Shown here: positions 56,719-64,000 of the stretch, one piece after another | Position numbering within the stretch: the stretch's first letter is position 1 | How the letters are laid out: each line of letters begins with the position of its first letter | From: Paenarthrobacter sp. JL.01a | GTDB lineage: Bacteria > Actinomycetota > Actinomycetes > Actinomycetales > Micrococcaceae | Length of the DNA stretch: 64,000 nucleotides | Assembly (NCBI RefSeq): GCF_025452095.1 | Contig: NZ_CP104877.1 | Span: 1-64,000, forward strand | Direction: 5' to 3' | Translations under genes and position numbers: made by a program | Notes under the pieces: model-generated | What the model was told of the DNA's origin: nothing | The model's database searches: none | What the model saw: only the letters and a program-made list of their open reading frames with translations

Positions 56719-58233
56719 TCAGGGGTTGAGCTTGCCCGCGAGCCGCTCCCGCATGCGGACGCTGGCCTCATTCAAGCCGATGAACTCCACTTCGCGACCG
56801 TGGTTCCTGTACTTTTCGGTCACTGAATCCAGCACGGAAACCGAGGAAGCGTCCCAAATATGCGAGCCGTGAAGATCGATGATCACGCGATCTATGCCTT
56901 CTGAGGAATCTTTCGCGTAGTCGAACTGGGTGTACAGGTCGTTGGAGGAGGCAAAGAAGAGCTCACCATCCACGGTGTATGTCGCCACCGTTTCGCCGTT
57001 AAGTTCCAGTTCAGTCCTTTCCACCGTGGCAAAGTGGGCCACTCGACGGGCGAACAGCACGCTCGCGGCCAAAACCCCGACGCCGACCCCCACCGCAAGA
57101 TTGTGCGTTGCGACCACAGCGGCAACAGTCAGGACCATGACGGCTGTCTCGGATTTGGGCAGGCGCTTCAGGGTTGAGGGACGGACGGAGTGCCAGTCAA
57201 AAGTAATCAGCGAAACGAAGATCATCACTGCCACCAGCGCGGCCATGGGGATCATTCCCACAACATCGCCCAGCACCACCACCAGGATCAGCAGGAACAC
57301 GCCGGCCAGGAACGTTGAAAGCCGGCTTCGGGCGCCGGAGCCCTTCACATTGATCATGGTCTGCCCAATCACCGCGCAACCACCCAGGCCGCCAAGGAAT
57401 CCAGTGACGATGTTGGCGGCGCCCTGGCCCCAAGAGACCCTGGTCTTGTTGGATCGAGTGTCGGTGATGTCATCCACCAGCTTGGCGGTCATGAGCGACT
57501 CCAGCAGTCCCACCAGTGCCATCGACAACGCAAAGGGAGCAATGATCTGGAACGTCTCCAAGTTCAGGGGCACGTTCGGCACGAAAAAGCCGGGCAGGCT
57601 GTCCGGCAGCTCGCCCTTGTCGCTGACGGTGGGTACATCGACGCCACCCAGCGCGGTGACCAGCGTGAGGAGCACGATGGCCACCAAGGGGGCCGGAACA
57701 GCCGTGGTCACCCGTGGCAGCAGAAAAACGATCGCCAGGCCCACGGCAACAATTGGATAGACCATCCAAGGAACGTTGAAGAGTTCGGGCATCTGGGACA
57801 TGAACACCAAGATGGCCAGCGCGTTCACGAAACCGATCATCACCGACCGCGGGATGAAGCGCATCAACCGGGTAACCCCCAGGGCGGCGAGAATGATCTG
57901 GAAAACGCCCGCGAGGATGATCGTCGCAATCAGGTAGTCGAGCCCGTGCTCCTTCATCACCGGAGCGACCACCAGTGCAACGGCACCCGTTGCTGCCGAA
58001 ATCATGGCTGGACGTCCGCCCACAAGAGCGGTCACCACGCCCATGGTGAAGGACGCGAACAATCCGATCCGCGGATCCACCCCCGCGATCACGGAGAACG
58101 CTATGGCCTCTGGAATCAAGGCCAGCGCCACCACCAACCCTGCGAGGGATTCAGTCAACAGGCGGCGGGGCGAACGGAAGGTCGCCCGCAGCGACATGAG
58201 TTGCTCAGGTGTCATGGTTGGCGCGGGTGTCAT
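56719..58233 (-). CDS. SulP family anion transporter with STAS domain
   Basis: A 504-residue anion transporter. The membrane part has about ten to fourteen helices with GLVVALALIPEAIAFSVIAG and IVTGFLGGLGGCAVIGQTMI. The C-terminal STAS domain (from about ELNGETVATYTVDGELFF to IGLNEASVRMRERL) shows IIDLHGSHIWDASSVSVLD. Substrate may be sulfate, bicarbonate or dicarboxylate. It begins 6 bp after the RelA/SpoT-type gene and may be co-transcribed with it. Confidence 0.92.
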   Translation of the reverse strand: MTPAPTMTPEQLMSLRATFRSPRRLLTESLAGLVVALALIPEAIAFSVIAGVDPRIGLFASFTMGVVTALVGGRPAMISAATGAVALVVAPVMKEHGLDYLIATIILAGVFQIILAALGVTRLMRFIPRSVMIGFVNALAILVFMSQMPELFNVPWMVYPIVAVGLAIVFLLPRVTTAVPAPLVAIVLLTLVTALGGVDVPTVSDKGELPDSLPGFFVPNVPLNLETFQIIAPFALSMALVGLLESLMTAKLVDDITDTRSNKTRVSWGQGAANIVTGFLGGLGGCAVIGQTMINVKGSGARSRLSTFLAGVFLLILVVVLGDVVGMIPMAALVAVMIFVSLITFDWHSVRPSTLKRLPKSETAVMVLTVAAVVATHNLAVGVGVGVLAASVLFARRVAHFATVERTELELNGETVATYTVDGELFFASSNDLYTQFDYAKDSSEGIDRVIIDLHGSHIWDASSVSVLDSVTEKYRNHGREVEFIGLNEASVRMRERLAGKLNP

Positions 58234-58239
58234 GGGTCC

Positions 58240-59346
58240 TTACAGTGCAGTCTGGCGGTAACGCTCAATCTGCTTAAGGCGCCGCTGGAGGCTGTCGCGC
58301 CGCGGGTGCGGAACGACGTCGGGCGCCTCAGCGGTGAGATCAATGTGTTCGGTTCCGTACTGCCACAGCAGGAGGTCGTCCAGGAGGCGGTCGGGACCGG
58401 GGGAGTAGCGGTGGTCGAGGGCCTTGCGGACTTCGGTTATCCGGTTGGCGCTGAGAAGCCCGGCCAGTTCCACGGTCTTGGTCAGTCCGTGGGCGGCAAG
58501 GAGTTCGGCGGCCCACCCCCAGTCGTCATCAACTTTACGGTCAACGTGCGGAAGGAGCGTACGCCAGACGTCACGTACCCGGTTGGGGGTCAACGGTGAG
58601 GCGCCTTCACCTTCGAGGTCCCAGTAGCCGCGGACTTGTTCGTACCGTTCGTGGAGATCAGCAAAAGCGCTCTCCACAGTCTCCAACATGGCTGCCGTGG
58701 CCGTGAATTGGCGGTCGAAATGCGGCGTCCAGGCGCGGGGATCCTCGGCCTTGAAGCGGATGTCATGCTCGATCTCGCTCCAGGCGTGGGCGAATACGGT
58801 GCGGATCTGGCACTCGAAGAAGTAGCTGCCGTTGGCCGGCATGTCCGGGTTGAAGACGTGCTGGTACTCCTTGACCGTTTCATTCTGGATGGTGCGCAGG
58901 ATGAGGTGCCGGCTGGAGTAGCCGTAGGTCCCGGACTCGATGGAACCAATGTCCTTCTCGCGGTCGCCACGGCAATCGAACAGTTGACGCTGGCGTTTGA
59001 TGATGTTGGCAACCGCTGCGTTTTCCGCCGGCAGCTTGGTGATGACGCGGATTCCCACCATGTCGTTCAGGGTGCGGAAGGGATCCGGGAACTTGAGCAC
59101 GCGGGGGCCGCCCGGCTCAATGGGGTCATCTGTGCGGGAAATTTTTTCGCGGAACGACTCAACGGTCTTGGTCCGGCCCGTGACAAACAACGGCGTGACC
59201 TCGGCATCGTTCAACATGTCCCGCAGCGTCAGCAGGACATCGCGCGTGACCCGCTTCAACGCAGGGCGGACACGCTCATAGAGGGCCACATTCGCGTCCA
59301 CTGCATCCCGCTGAGCCTGGTCCAGGCTGTCCCAATTGCTTGCCAT
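58240..59346 (-). CDS. RelA/SpoT-type nucleotide pyrophosphokinase domain protein
   Basis: A 368-residue alarmone-synthetase-like protein without HD, TGS or ACT domains. Synthetase motifs: FVTGRTKTVESFREKISR, FRTLNDMVGIRVI, TYGYSSRHLILR and FFECQIRTVFAHAWSEIEHD. The last 150 residues are a helical extension of unknown role. It differs from the long bifunctional Rel. GTP/GDP pyrophosphorylation is inferred; it could also be a divergent or toxic type. A TAAGCT -10 lies 6 nt before ATG 59346. Confidence 0.85.
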   Translation of the reverse strand: MASNWDSLDQAQRDAVDANVALYERVRPALKRVTRDVLLTLRDMLNDAEVTPLFVTGRTKTVESFREKISRTDDPIEPGGPRVLKFPDPFRTLNDMVGIRVITKLPAENAAVANIIKRQRQLFDCRGDREKDIGSIESGTYGYSSRHLILRTIQNETVKEYQHVFNPDMPANGSYFFECQIRTVFAHAWSEIEHDIRFKAEDPRAWTPHFDRQFTATAAMLETVESAFADLHERYEQVRGYWDLEGEGASPLTPNRVRDVWRTLLPHVDRKVDDDWGWAAELLAAHGLTKTVELAGLLSANRITEVRKALDHRYSPGPDRLLDDLLLWQYGTEHIDLTAEAPDVVPHPRRDSLQRRLKQIERYRQTAL

Positions 59347-59352
59347 GCCCCC

Positions 59353-59358
59353 AGCTTA
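59353..59358 (-). promoter_or_regulatory. -10 hexamer of the RelA/SpoT-type gene (leaderless)
   Basis: TAAGCT on the minus strand is followed by 6 nt and the ATG at 59346. Confidence 0.45.
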
Positions 59359-59456
59359 CGGTGCGGGTGCGACACTGAACCGGGCCAATCGCCGTCGGGG
59401 CGCCTCTAGCCAAACCCCGGAACCCTCGCGATAGGCTCAGTACAAAGGAGGGCGCA

Positions 59457-60278
59457 ATGTTGCGGCACAAGTACAGCTACGGCGAACACCCCAGTCAGTG
59501 GGGCGAACTCTTCATACCTGAACCGAACAACGGAAACCATCGCGGCGCATCGGCTGTGGCCGGTGGAGTCGCCGTCGTGATCCATGGCGGCTACTGGCGC
59601 TCGCAGTATGGCGCTGAGCTCGGCGAGCCCCTGGCGCGGGACCTCGCAGCCCACGGAATTACCGCCTGGAACCTTGAATACCGGAGGGCCGGGAACGGCG
59701 GCGGATGGCCGCACACGTTCGAGGACATCCTGGCCGGCATCGACCACCTCTCTGAAATCGCAGGTAACCACGATCTCAAACTCGATAAAGTCGTAGCGCT
59801 GGGCCACTCGGCCGGCGGACACTTGGCCGTCTGGGCGGCCGGCCGGCAGCGGCTTTCGGCCATCGGAACGCCCGACGCCGACCGCCAACTCGTGCGGTCG
59901 CCCGAGGACAACGCAGTGCACCTGACAGGGGTGGTGAGCCAGTCGGGGCTCCTCAACCTTGCGGCCGCGGAGAAACTGAATCTGAGCAACGGCGCGGTGT
60001 GCAACCTCATGGGTGGCGATTCCGCTAGATTCCCCAAACGGCATAAATACGCAGACCCCATGAGCCTGCTGCCGATCGACGTCCCCGTATATGCCGTGCA
60101 CGCCACAGAAGATGAGGACGTTCCCGCGAGCCAGTCCGAGGCCTTCGTCGCAGCGGCTACGGCAGCGGGAAGTTCGGCCCAGTTGCTGCGGGTCCCGGGC
60201 GATCACTTCGACCTCATCGACCCCAAAGCCGTCGCGTACAAGAAGTGCCGGGAACTGGTGCAGCGGCTGCTCTCGTAA
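59457..60278 (+). CDS. Alpha/beta hydrolase, carboxylesterase/kynurenine-formamidase-like
   Basis: A 273-residue serine hydrolase. The oxyanion-hole motif is VVIHGGYWRSQYG, the nucleophile elbow is VVALGHSAGGHLAVW, and the acid and His are probably in HATEDEDVP and VPGDHFDLIDP. The HGGYW plus EYRR pattern resembles the BD-FAE/kynurenine formamidase group, but no kynurenine genes are near. ATG 59457 has a strong AGGAGG 5 nt upstream. Confidence 0.88.
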   Translation: MLRHKYSYGEHPSQWGELFIPEPNNGNHRGASAVAGGVAVVIHGGYWRSQYGAELGEPLARDLAAHGITAWNLEYRRAGNGGGWPHTFEDILAGIDHLSEIAGNHDLKLDKVVALGHSAGGHLAVWAAGRQRLSAIGTPDADRQLVRSPEDNAVHLTGVVSQSGLLNLAAAEKLNLSNGAVCNLMGGDSARFPKRHKYADPMSLLPIDVPVYAVHATEDEDVPASQSEAFVAAATAAGSSAQLLRVPGDHFDLIDPKAVAYKKCRELVQRLLS

Positions 60279-60318
60279 TTGTTGTGCTGCGGCGGTTGTC
60301 CTCTGGCAGAGTGGTCCC

Positions 60319-61254
60319 ATGCTGACAGTCATTGGCGAGGCCCTGGTAGACGTAGTTCAACGCTCCTCTGGAATTGAAGCGCACGTTGGCGGCAGCCCGC
60401 TCAATGTTGCCGTCGGTTTGGCCAGGCTGGACCACCCGGTTCAGTTCATCGGCCGCTTCGGCAAGGACGCCTACGGCGACTCGGTCGCTGCGCACCTGCG
60501 GTCCAGTTCCGTGATGGTTCCGCTGCCGCCTGACGACAAGCCAACCAGCGTGGCAACCGCACGGATAGACGACGACGGCGCTGCCACTTACGCTTTCGAC
60601 CTCACCTGGGAACTGCCCGGACTCGCCGGCCGGCTGCCCCTCATGCTGCAGGCTGCCACCTTGCTGCACACCGGCTCCATTGCCACCTTCCTGGAGCCGG
60701 GCGCTGCGGAGGTTCTTGCCGCCGTCGAGCATGCCCACCCGAGCAGCACCATCAGCTTTGACCCCAACTGCCGCCCGAGCATCATCACGGACGTTGAGTA
60801 CGCGCGGACGCAGGCCGAGCGCTTCGTGGCGCTGTCCGACGTCGTTAAGGCGTCCGACGAGGACCTTGAATGGCTGTACCCGGGCGTTGATCCGACGGAA
60901 TCCGCCCGTCGCTGGTTGACGCTGGGCGGCGAGGGCGGTCCGGCGTTGGTGGTGGTCACGCGTGGTTCGCTCGGCCCGTGGGGCATCACCCGTGCAGGGG
61001 AGACCCAGGTCCCGGCTCCTTCAGTGGACGTTGTGGACACCGTGGGCGCGGGGGATTCGTTCATGGCCGGGCTGTTGTCCGCGATCGTGGATCACGGGCT
61101 GGATGGCGCACAGAACCGTGAGGAACTGCGCGCCATGCCGGCTGAAACGCTCGCGGCGATCATGGATCACGCCACCCGCGCGGCCGCCATCACCGTGTCG
61201 CGCGCCGGAGCCAACCCGCCCACGCGGTCCGAGCTGAACCACGGACTGGCCTAG
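60319..61254 (+). CDS. PfkB family carbohydrate kinase
   Basis: Ribokinase-fold sugar kinase of 311 residues. The N-terminal VIGEALVDVVQR and HVGGSPLNVAVGLARLDHPV hold the substrate-site GG; the C-terminal SVDVVDTVGAGDSFMAGLLS holds the catalytic Asp and anion hole. Fructose or a related sugar is likely. ATG 60319 has a weak CAGAGT -10 6 nt upstream. Its stop overlaps the stop of the convergent GST gene. Confidence 0.92.
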   Translation: MLTVIGEALVDVVQRSSGIEAHVGGSPLNVAVGLARLDHPVQFIGRFGKDAYGDSVAAHLRSSSVMVPLPPDDKPTSVATARIDDDGAATYAFDLTWELPGLAGRLPLMLQAATLLHTGSIATFLEPGAAEVLAAVEHAHPSSTISFDPNCRPSIITDVEYARTQAERFVALSDVVKASDEDLEWLYPGVDPTESARRWLTLGGEGGPALVVVTRGSLGPWGITRAGETQVPAPSVDVVDTVGAGDSFMAGLLSAIVDHGLDGAQNREELRAMPAETLAAIMDHATRAAAITVSRAGANPPTRSELNHGLA

Positions 61255-62312
61255 CCTGCTCCGTGGCCCGGGGCTACTTCTTCGCCTGCCTTGACCGGTC
61301 CCGGCGGAGTGCCGTCGCCGAAGGGCCGCCCACCCAGGGATTCGCGTCCGTGAGGCGTCAGCCAGCCCGAAAGATCCGGGCCTGCGGGGACGATCTGCGT
61401 GGGATTGATGTCCTCGTGGACGATGTAGTAGTGCTGTTTAATCTGCACGAAGTCGATGGTGTCTCCAAAGCCGGGCGTCTGGAACAGGTCCCGGGCATAG
61501 CCCCATAATGCGGGCATTTCGCTGAGTTTGTTGCGGTTGCACTTGAAGTGCCCGTGATAGACGGCGTCGAAGCGGGCCAAGGTGGTGAAAAGCCGAACGT
61601 CGGCTTCGGTGATGGAGTCGCCCACCAGGTAGCGCTGCGTTGTAAGCCGTTCCTCCAGCCAATCCAGCGCGTTCCACAGCCGGGTGTAGGCGGCGTCGTA
61701 GGCTTCCTGTGATCCTGCGAATTCGCATCTGTAGACGCCGTTGTTGACCTCGGTAAAGACGCGCTTGTTGACTTGGTCGATCTCCTCGCGAAGATGTTCC
61801 GGATACAGGTTCGGCGCTCCGGGGCGGTGGAACTCTGTCCATTCCGTGGAGAAGTCGAGGGTGATCTGCGGGAAGTTGTTGGTGACTACTTCTCCGCTGG
61901 GGATATCGACGATGGCCGGGACGGTAATGCCGCGCGGATAGTCGGGGAAGCGGCGGAAGAACGCTTCCTGGAGACGCTCGATTCCCAGGACAGGGTCCTT
62001 GCCGTCGGGATCGAGGTCAAAGGTCCAGGAGCGGGCGTCGTGGGTGGGTCCGGGCTGACCCAGGCTGATGACGTCTTCCAATCCCAGGAGCCGCCGGACG
62101 ATCACTGTCCGGTTGGCCCATGGGCAGGCGCGGGCTGCGATCAATCTGTACCGTCCGGGCTCCACAGGCCAGCCGGGTTCTCCGTTTGGCCCGGCGGCAC
62201 CGTCGCGGGTGATCCGGTCTTCGATGTAGTTGGTGTCCCGGTTGAACTCGCCACCTGTGACGTAGGCACCCCGGGTGCTGTGTTCTTCGACTGTGCTGGT
62301 CTTCTCACTCAT
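61251..62312 (-). CDS. Omega/Xi-class glutathione S-transferase-like protein
   Basis: A 353-residue member of the glutathionyl-hydroquinone reductase (ECM4/YqjG) group. The thioredoxin-like domain has the reactive Cys in RACPWANRTVIVRR; EVVTNNFPQITLDFSTEW follows, and the C-terminal helical domain includes LVGDSITEADVRLFTTLARF. Actinobacteria generally use mycothiol, so a mycothiol-dependent reductase is likely. ATG 62312 has TAGGCT 6 nt upstream. Confidence 0.9.
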   Translation of the reverse strand: MSEKTSTVEEHSTRGAYVTGGEFNRDTNYIEDRITRDGAAGPNGEPGWPVEPGRYRLIAARACPWANRTVIVRRLLGLEDVISLGQPGPTHDARSWTFDLDPDGKDPVLGIERLQEAFFRRFPDYPRGITVPAIVDIPSGEVVTNNFPQITLDFSTEWTEFHRPGAPNLYPEHLREEIDQVNKRVFTEVNNGVYRCEFAGSQEAYDAAYTRLWNALDWLEERLTTQRYLVGDSITEADVRLFTTLARFDAVYHGHFKCNRNKLSEMPALWGYARDLFQTPGFGDTIDFVQIKQHYYIVHEDINPTQIVPAGPDLSGWLTPHGRESLGGRPFGDGTPPGPVKAGEEVAPGHGAG

Positions 62313-62318
62313 CAACCC

Positions 62319-62324
62319 AGCCTA
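62319..62324 (-). promoter_or_regulatory. -10 hexamer of the GST-like gene (leaderless)
   Basis: TAGGCT on the minus strand is followed by 6 nt and the ATG at 62312, as in arr. Confidence 0.5.
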
Positions 62325-62381
62325 TGCGCTTGTTGCAGCCGTAGGGGAGATTGGCCGAGCCCCCGCCCGTTCCCACCAACG

Positions 62382-62387
62382 TAGACT
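62382..62387 (+). promoter_or_regulatory. -10 hexamer of the HAD gene (leaderless)
   Basis: TAGACT is 3 nt before ATG 62391 and 6 nt before ATG 62394; the second fits the spacing seen at other genes. Confidence 0.45.
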
Positions 62388-62390
62388 GGC

Positions 62391-63203
62391 ATGATGCGGC
62401 TCGTAGCAAGCGATATTGACGGCACCATCCTCGGTCACGACGGAAAAATCAGTGACCGGACCATCAAGGCGTTCCAGGCGTGCCGCGATGCAGGGGTGGA
62501 ACTCGTCTTCGTCACGGGCCGTCCGCCGCGCTGGCTCTACCCCCTCCAGGAGCAACTGGGACACAGCGGGATCGTCATCTGTTCCAACGGGGCCGTGGTG
62601 TGGGATCTGGAAACAGAGAAGGCCCTGTCCTCGTGCGTTCTGGACGCGGAGTCCGTCTTTGAAGCCCGCCGGATCATCAAGTCCATCAGGCCGGACGCGT
62701 TGTTCGCTGTCGAAACCCTGACCGGTTTTCAGCTGGAGCCCGGTTTCATCGAGAACGAAACCAGCGAATTGCTCGCCGAATTCACCCCTAAACCGTTGGC
62801 CGAGACGCTCACTGCGGATGACGCCGTCGTGAAGTTCCTGGCCATTACCCGCAAAGGTACGCCGGACGAATTCCTTGCCGAGGTGCAGCCGGCTGTTGCG
62901 CACTTGGTGTCCACCACGCACTCAGCTCCGAAGACCGCAATGTTGGAGATGTCGGTCCCGGGCATCAACAAGGCCGTCACGCTCGCCAAGTACGCCGAGT
63001 CGCTGGGAATCGACGCGGCGGACGTGGTTGCGTTCGGCGATATGCCCAATGACATCGAGATGCTCCGCTGGGCCGGCCACGGTTACGCCATGGCGAGCGG
63101 GCATCCGGAAGCGATCCTCGCCGCCGGGCAGCAGGCCCCGCACTTCGACGACGACGGCGTGGCCCAGGTTCTCGAAGCGAAACTCACCGAACAGCGGGTC
63201 TAG
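62391..63203 (+). CDS. HAD superfamily phosphatase, Cof subfamily
   Basis: A 270-residue Cof-type phosphatase, probably acting on sugar phosphates or flavin/PLP-type phosphates. Motif I is LVASDIDGTIL, motif II FVTGRPPRW, the lysine motif III is in SVPGINKAVTLAKYAESLGI and motif IV is VVAFGDMPNDIEMLRWAGHG. The C2B cap lies between. ATG 62391 and ATG 62394 are both possible. Stops overlap the convergent gene by a shared CTAG. Confidence 0.92.
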   Translation: MMRLVASDIDGTILGHDGKISDRTIKAFQACRDAGVELVFVTGRPPRWLYPLQEQLGHSGIVICSNGAVVWDLETEKALSSCVLDAESVFEARRIIKSIRPDALFAVETLTGFQLEPGFIENETSELLAEFTPKPLAETLTADDAVVKFLAITRKGTPDEFLAEVQPAVAHLVSTTHSAPKTAMLEMSVPGINKAVTLAKYAESLGIDAADVVAFGDMPNDIEMLRWAGHGYAMASGHPEAILAAGQQAPHFDDDGVAQVLEAKLTEQRV

Positions 63204-63973
63204 TCGGCACCGAGCCGGGGTATCCAGCAGCGGACCCTTTGGCAGTAACGTTCGAACTCGGCGCCGAATCGAAGCCTGAGGTCGGCCTCCTCCAGCGGCC
63301 TGACCACGTAATTCCACACGAGTGAGCCTGCCACTGCGTACGCCACCACCAGCCACGAACCCAGCATCAGGCCGACGGCGGCGCCCTGCAGGATGCCGGC
63401 AAGGGCCATGGGATTCCGGACCCAGCGGTAGGGTCCGGCAATGACCAGGGTGTTGGGCATTGCCGACGGCAAGGGCGTCCCGTTCCCCTTGGTTGACATG
63501 GCTGTGGCCGAGCAGATGCCCAGGGCGCTGGCGAGCAGCAGCAAAACGAGCCCGGGAACAAGCGTGGGCAGCGGGAAGGAGAGGCCCCAGCGATCTTCCA
63601 GCGCATGGATGGCCAGAGGGATCACTCCCAGGAACAGGCCCCAAAAAACGACCAGCTGACGGAACGTTGCAGCCACGTGCCCTGACGTTGGCCGCTGGGC
63701 TGCCGGCCGGAAGGCGAACGGACCTCGCAGGACCCACTCGGTAGGTATCCGGCCCAGGAGGACCAGGCATAGAGCGGCCACCGAGCAGGCTGCAGCCGCC
63801 ACCATCGCCAGGACTCCCCATCCCGCCTGCGTGGTGATGGTGGCGAAGACAGCCAGAGCCAGGGTGACCAGCGCGGTCCACGCAGTAGCCACCACGGCTG
63901 CGGACCGGAAACCGAAGGCAGCCAGGGCCGAAGCCACAACAAACAAAGGCACATCGAAGATCGCCACAGCCAC
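63200..63973 (-). CDS. Isoprenylcysteine carboxyl methyltransferase/PEMT-like membrane protein (5' end uncertain)
   Basis: A polytopic membrane protein; the frame stays open to the right edge, so the true start may lie beyond it. From GTG 63973 it has 257 residues with about six helices. The C-terminal signature GPYRWVRNPMALAGILQGA plus RPLEEADLRLRFGAEFERY is that of the ICMT/PEMT family, which methylates lipid or prenyl substrates with SAM. The true substrate is unknown. Confidence 0.8.
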   Translation of the reverse strand: MAVAIFDVPLFVVASALAAFGFRSAAVVATAWTALVTLALAVFATITTQAGWGVLAMVAAAACSVAALCLVLLGRIPTEWVLRGPFAFRPAAQRPTSGHVAATFRQLVVFWGLFLGVIPLAIHALEDRWGLSFPLPTLVPGLVLLLLASALGICSATAMSTKGNGTPLPSAMPNTLVIAGPYRWVRNPMALAGILQGAAVGLMLGSWLVVAYAVAGSLVWNYVVRPLEEADLRLRFGAEFERYCQRVRCWIPRLGAD

Positions 63974-64000
63974 GGGATCCAGCTGCCCAAGAGTGGCCTC

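Overview
The window opens exactly at the dnaA start codon and reads through the classic actinobacterial origin block: dnaA, origin, dnaN, gnd, recF, a DciA-like gene, gyrB, gyrA, a DUF3566 gene, tRNA-Ile, a DLW-39 small protein and tRNA-Ala. High GC, many GTG starts, a class E sortase, CrgA, the fhaA-fhaB-pstP-ftsW-pbpA-pknA-pknB cluster and the gene mix point to a Micrococcaceae chromosome, most likely Arthrobacter or Paenarthrobacter. This placement is inferred from gene content only. I see no rRNA, insertion sequence, prophage or CRISPR array.

Layout: 1-12.2 kb holds replication initiation, sliding clamp, gyrase and two tRNAs. 12.3-17.5 kb holds an EamA transporter, a family 2 glycosyltransferase, an amphipathic-repeat membrane protein, a cyclophilin, a rhomboid protease and a GyrI-like protein. 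17.5-18.2 kb is a non-coding stretch packed with DnaA boxes (five exact, at least six one-mismatch) and carrying a 42-bp repeat. 18.2-21.2 kb is an alkylation-repair block: tag, then an overlapping operon of two methyltransferases, an ECF-type sigma factor and alkB. 21.3-23.3 kb has crgA and a sortase/small membrane protein/pabA operon. 23.3-32.9 kb is the minus-strand Ser/Thr kinase and cell-wall elongation/division cluster. tRNA-Leu follows at 33.3 kb.

From 33.4 kb the content is accessory metabolism and regulation: talarate/galactarate dehydratase with a GntR regulator; an AraC/GyrI regulator; an XRE-cupin regulator with an EamA exporter; rifampin ADP-ribosyltransferase; a TetR-controlled amine oxidase, universal stress protein and permease set; a DUF5997 gene divergent from an HTH-less LysR effector domain; a complete 5-oxoprolinase operon (pxpA, MFS transporter, fused pxpBC, biotin carboxylase-BCCP) under a divergent GntR; an alditol oxidase with a LacI regulator; a bile-acid/sodium symporter family protein; a SulP transporter with a RelA/SpoT-type synthetase; a hydrolase; a PfkB kinase; an Omega/Xi-type GST; a HAD phosphatase; and an isoprenylcysteine-methyltransferase-like membrane protein running to the right edge.

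Two patterns recur. Many single genes have a TANNNT -10 hexamer 5-7 nt before the start codon and no Shine-Dalgarno, suggesting leaderless mRNAs. Several regulators have a clean palindrome in their own promoter. The main candidates for something undescribed are the second DnaA-box cluster, the DUF5997/HTH-less LysR pair, the sigma-containing alkylation operon and a possible small RNA near 43.9 kb.
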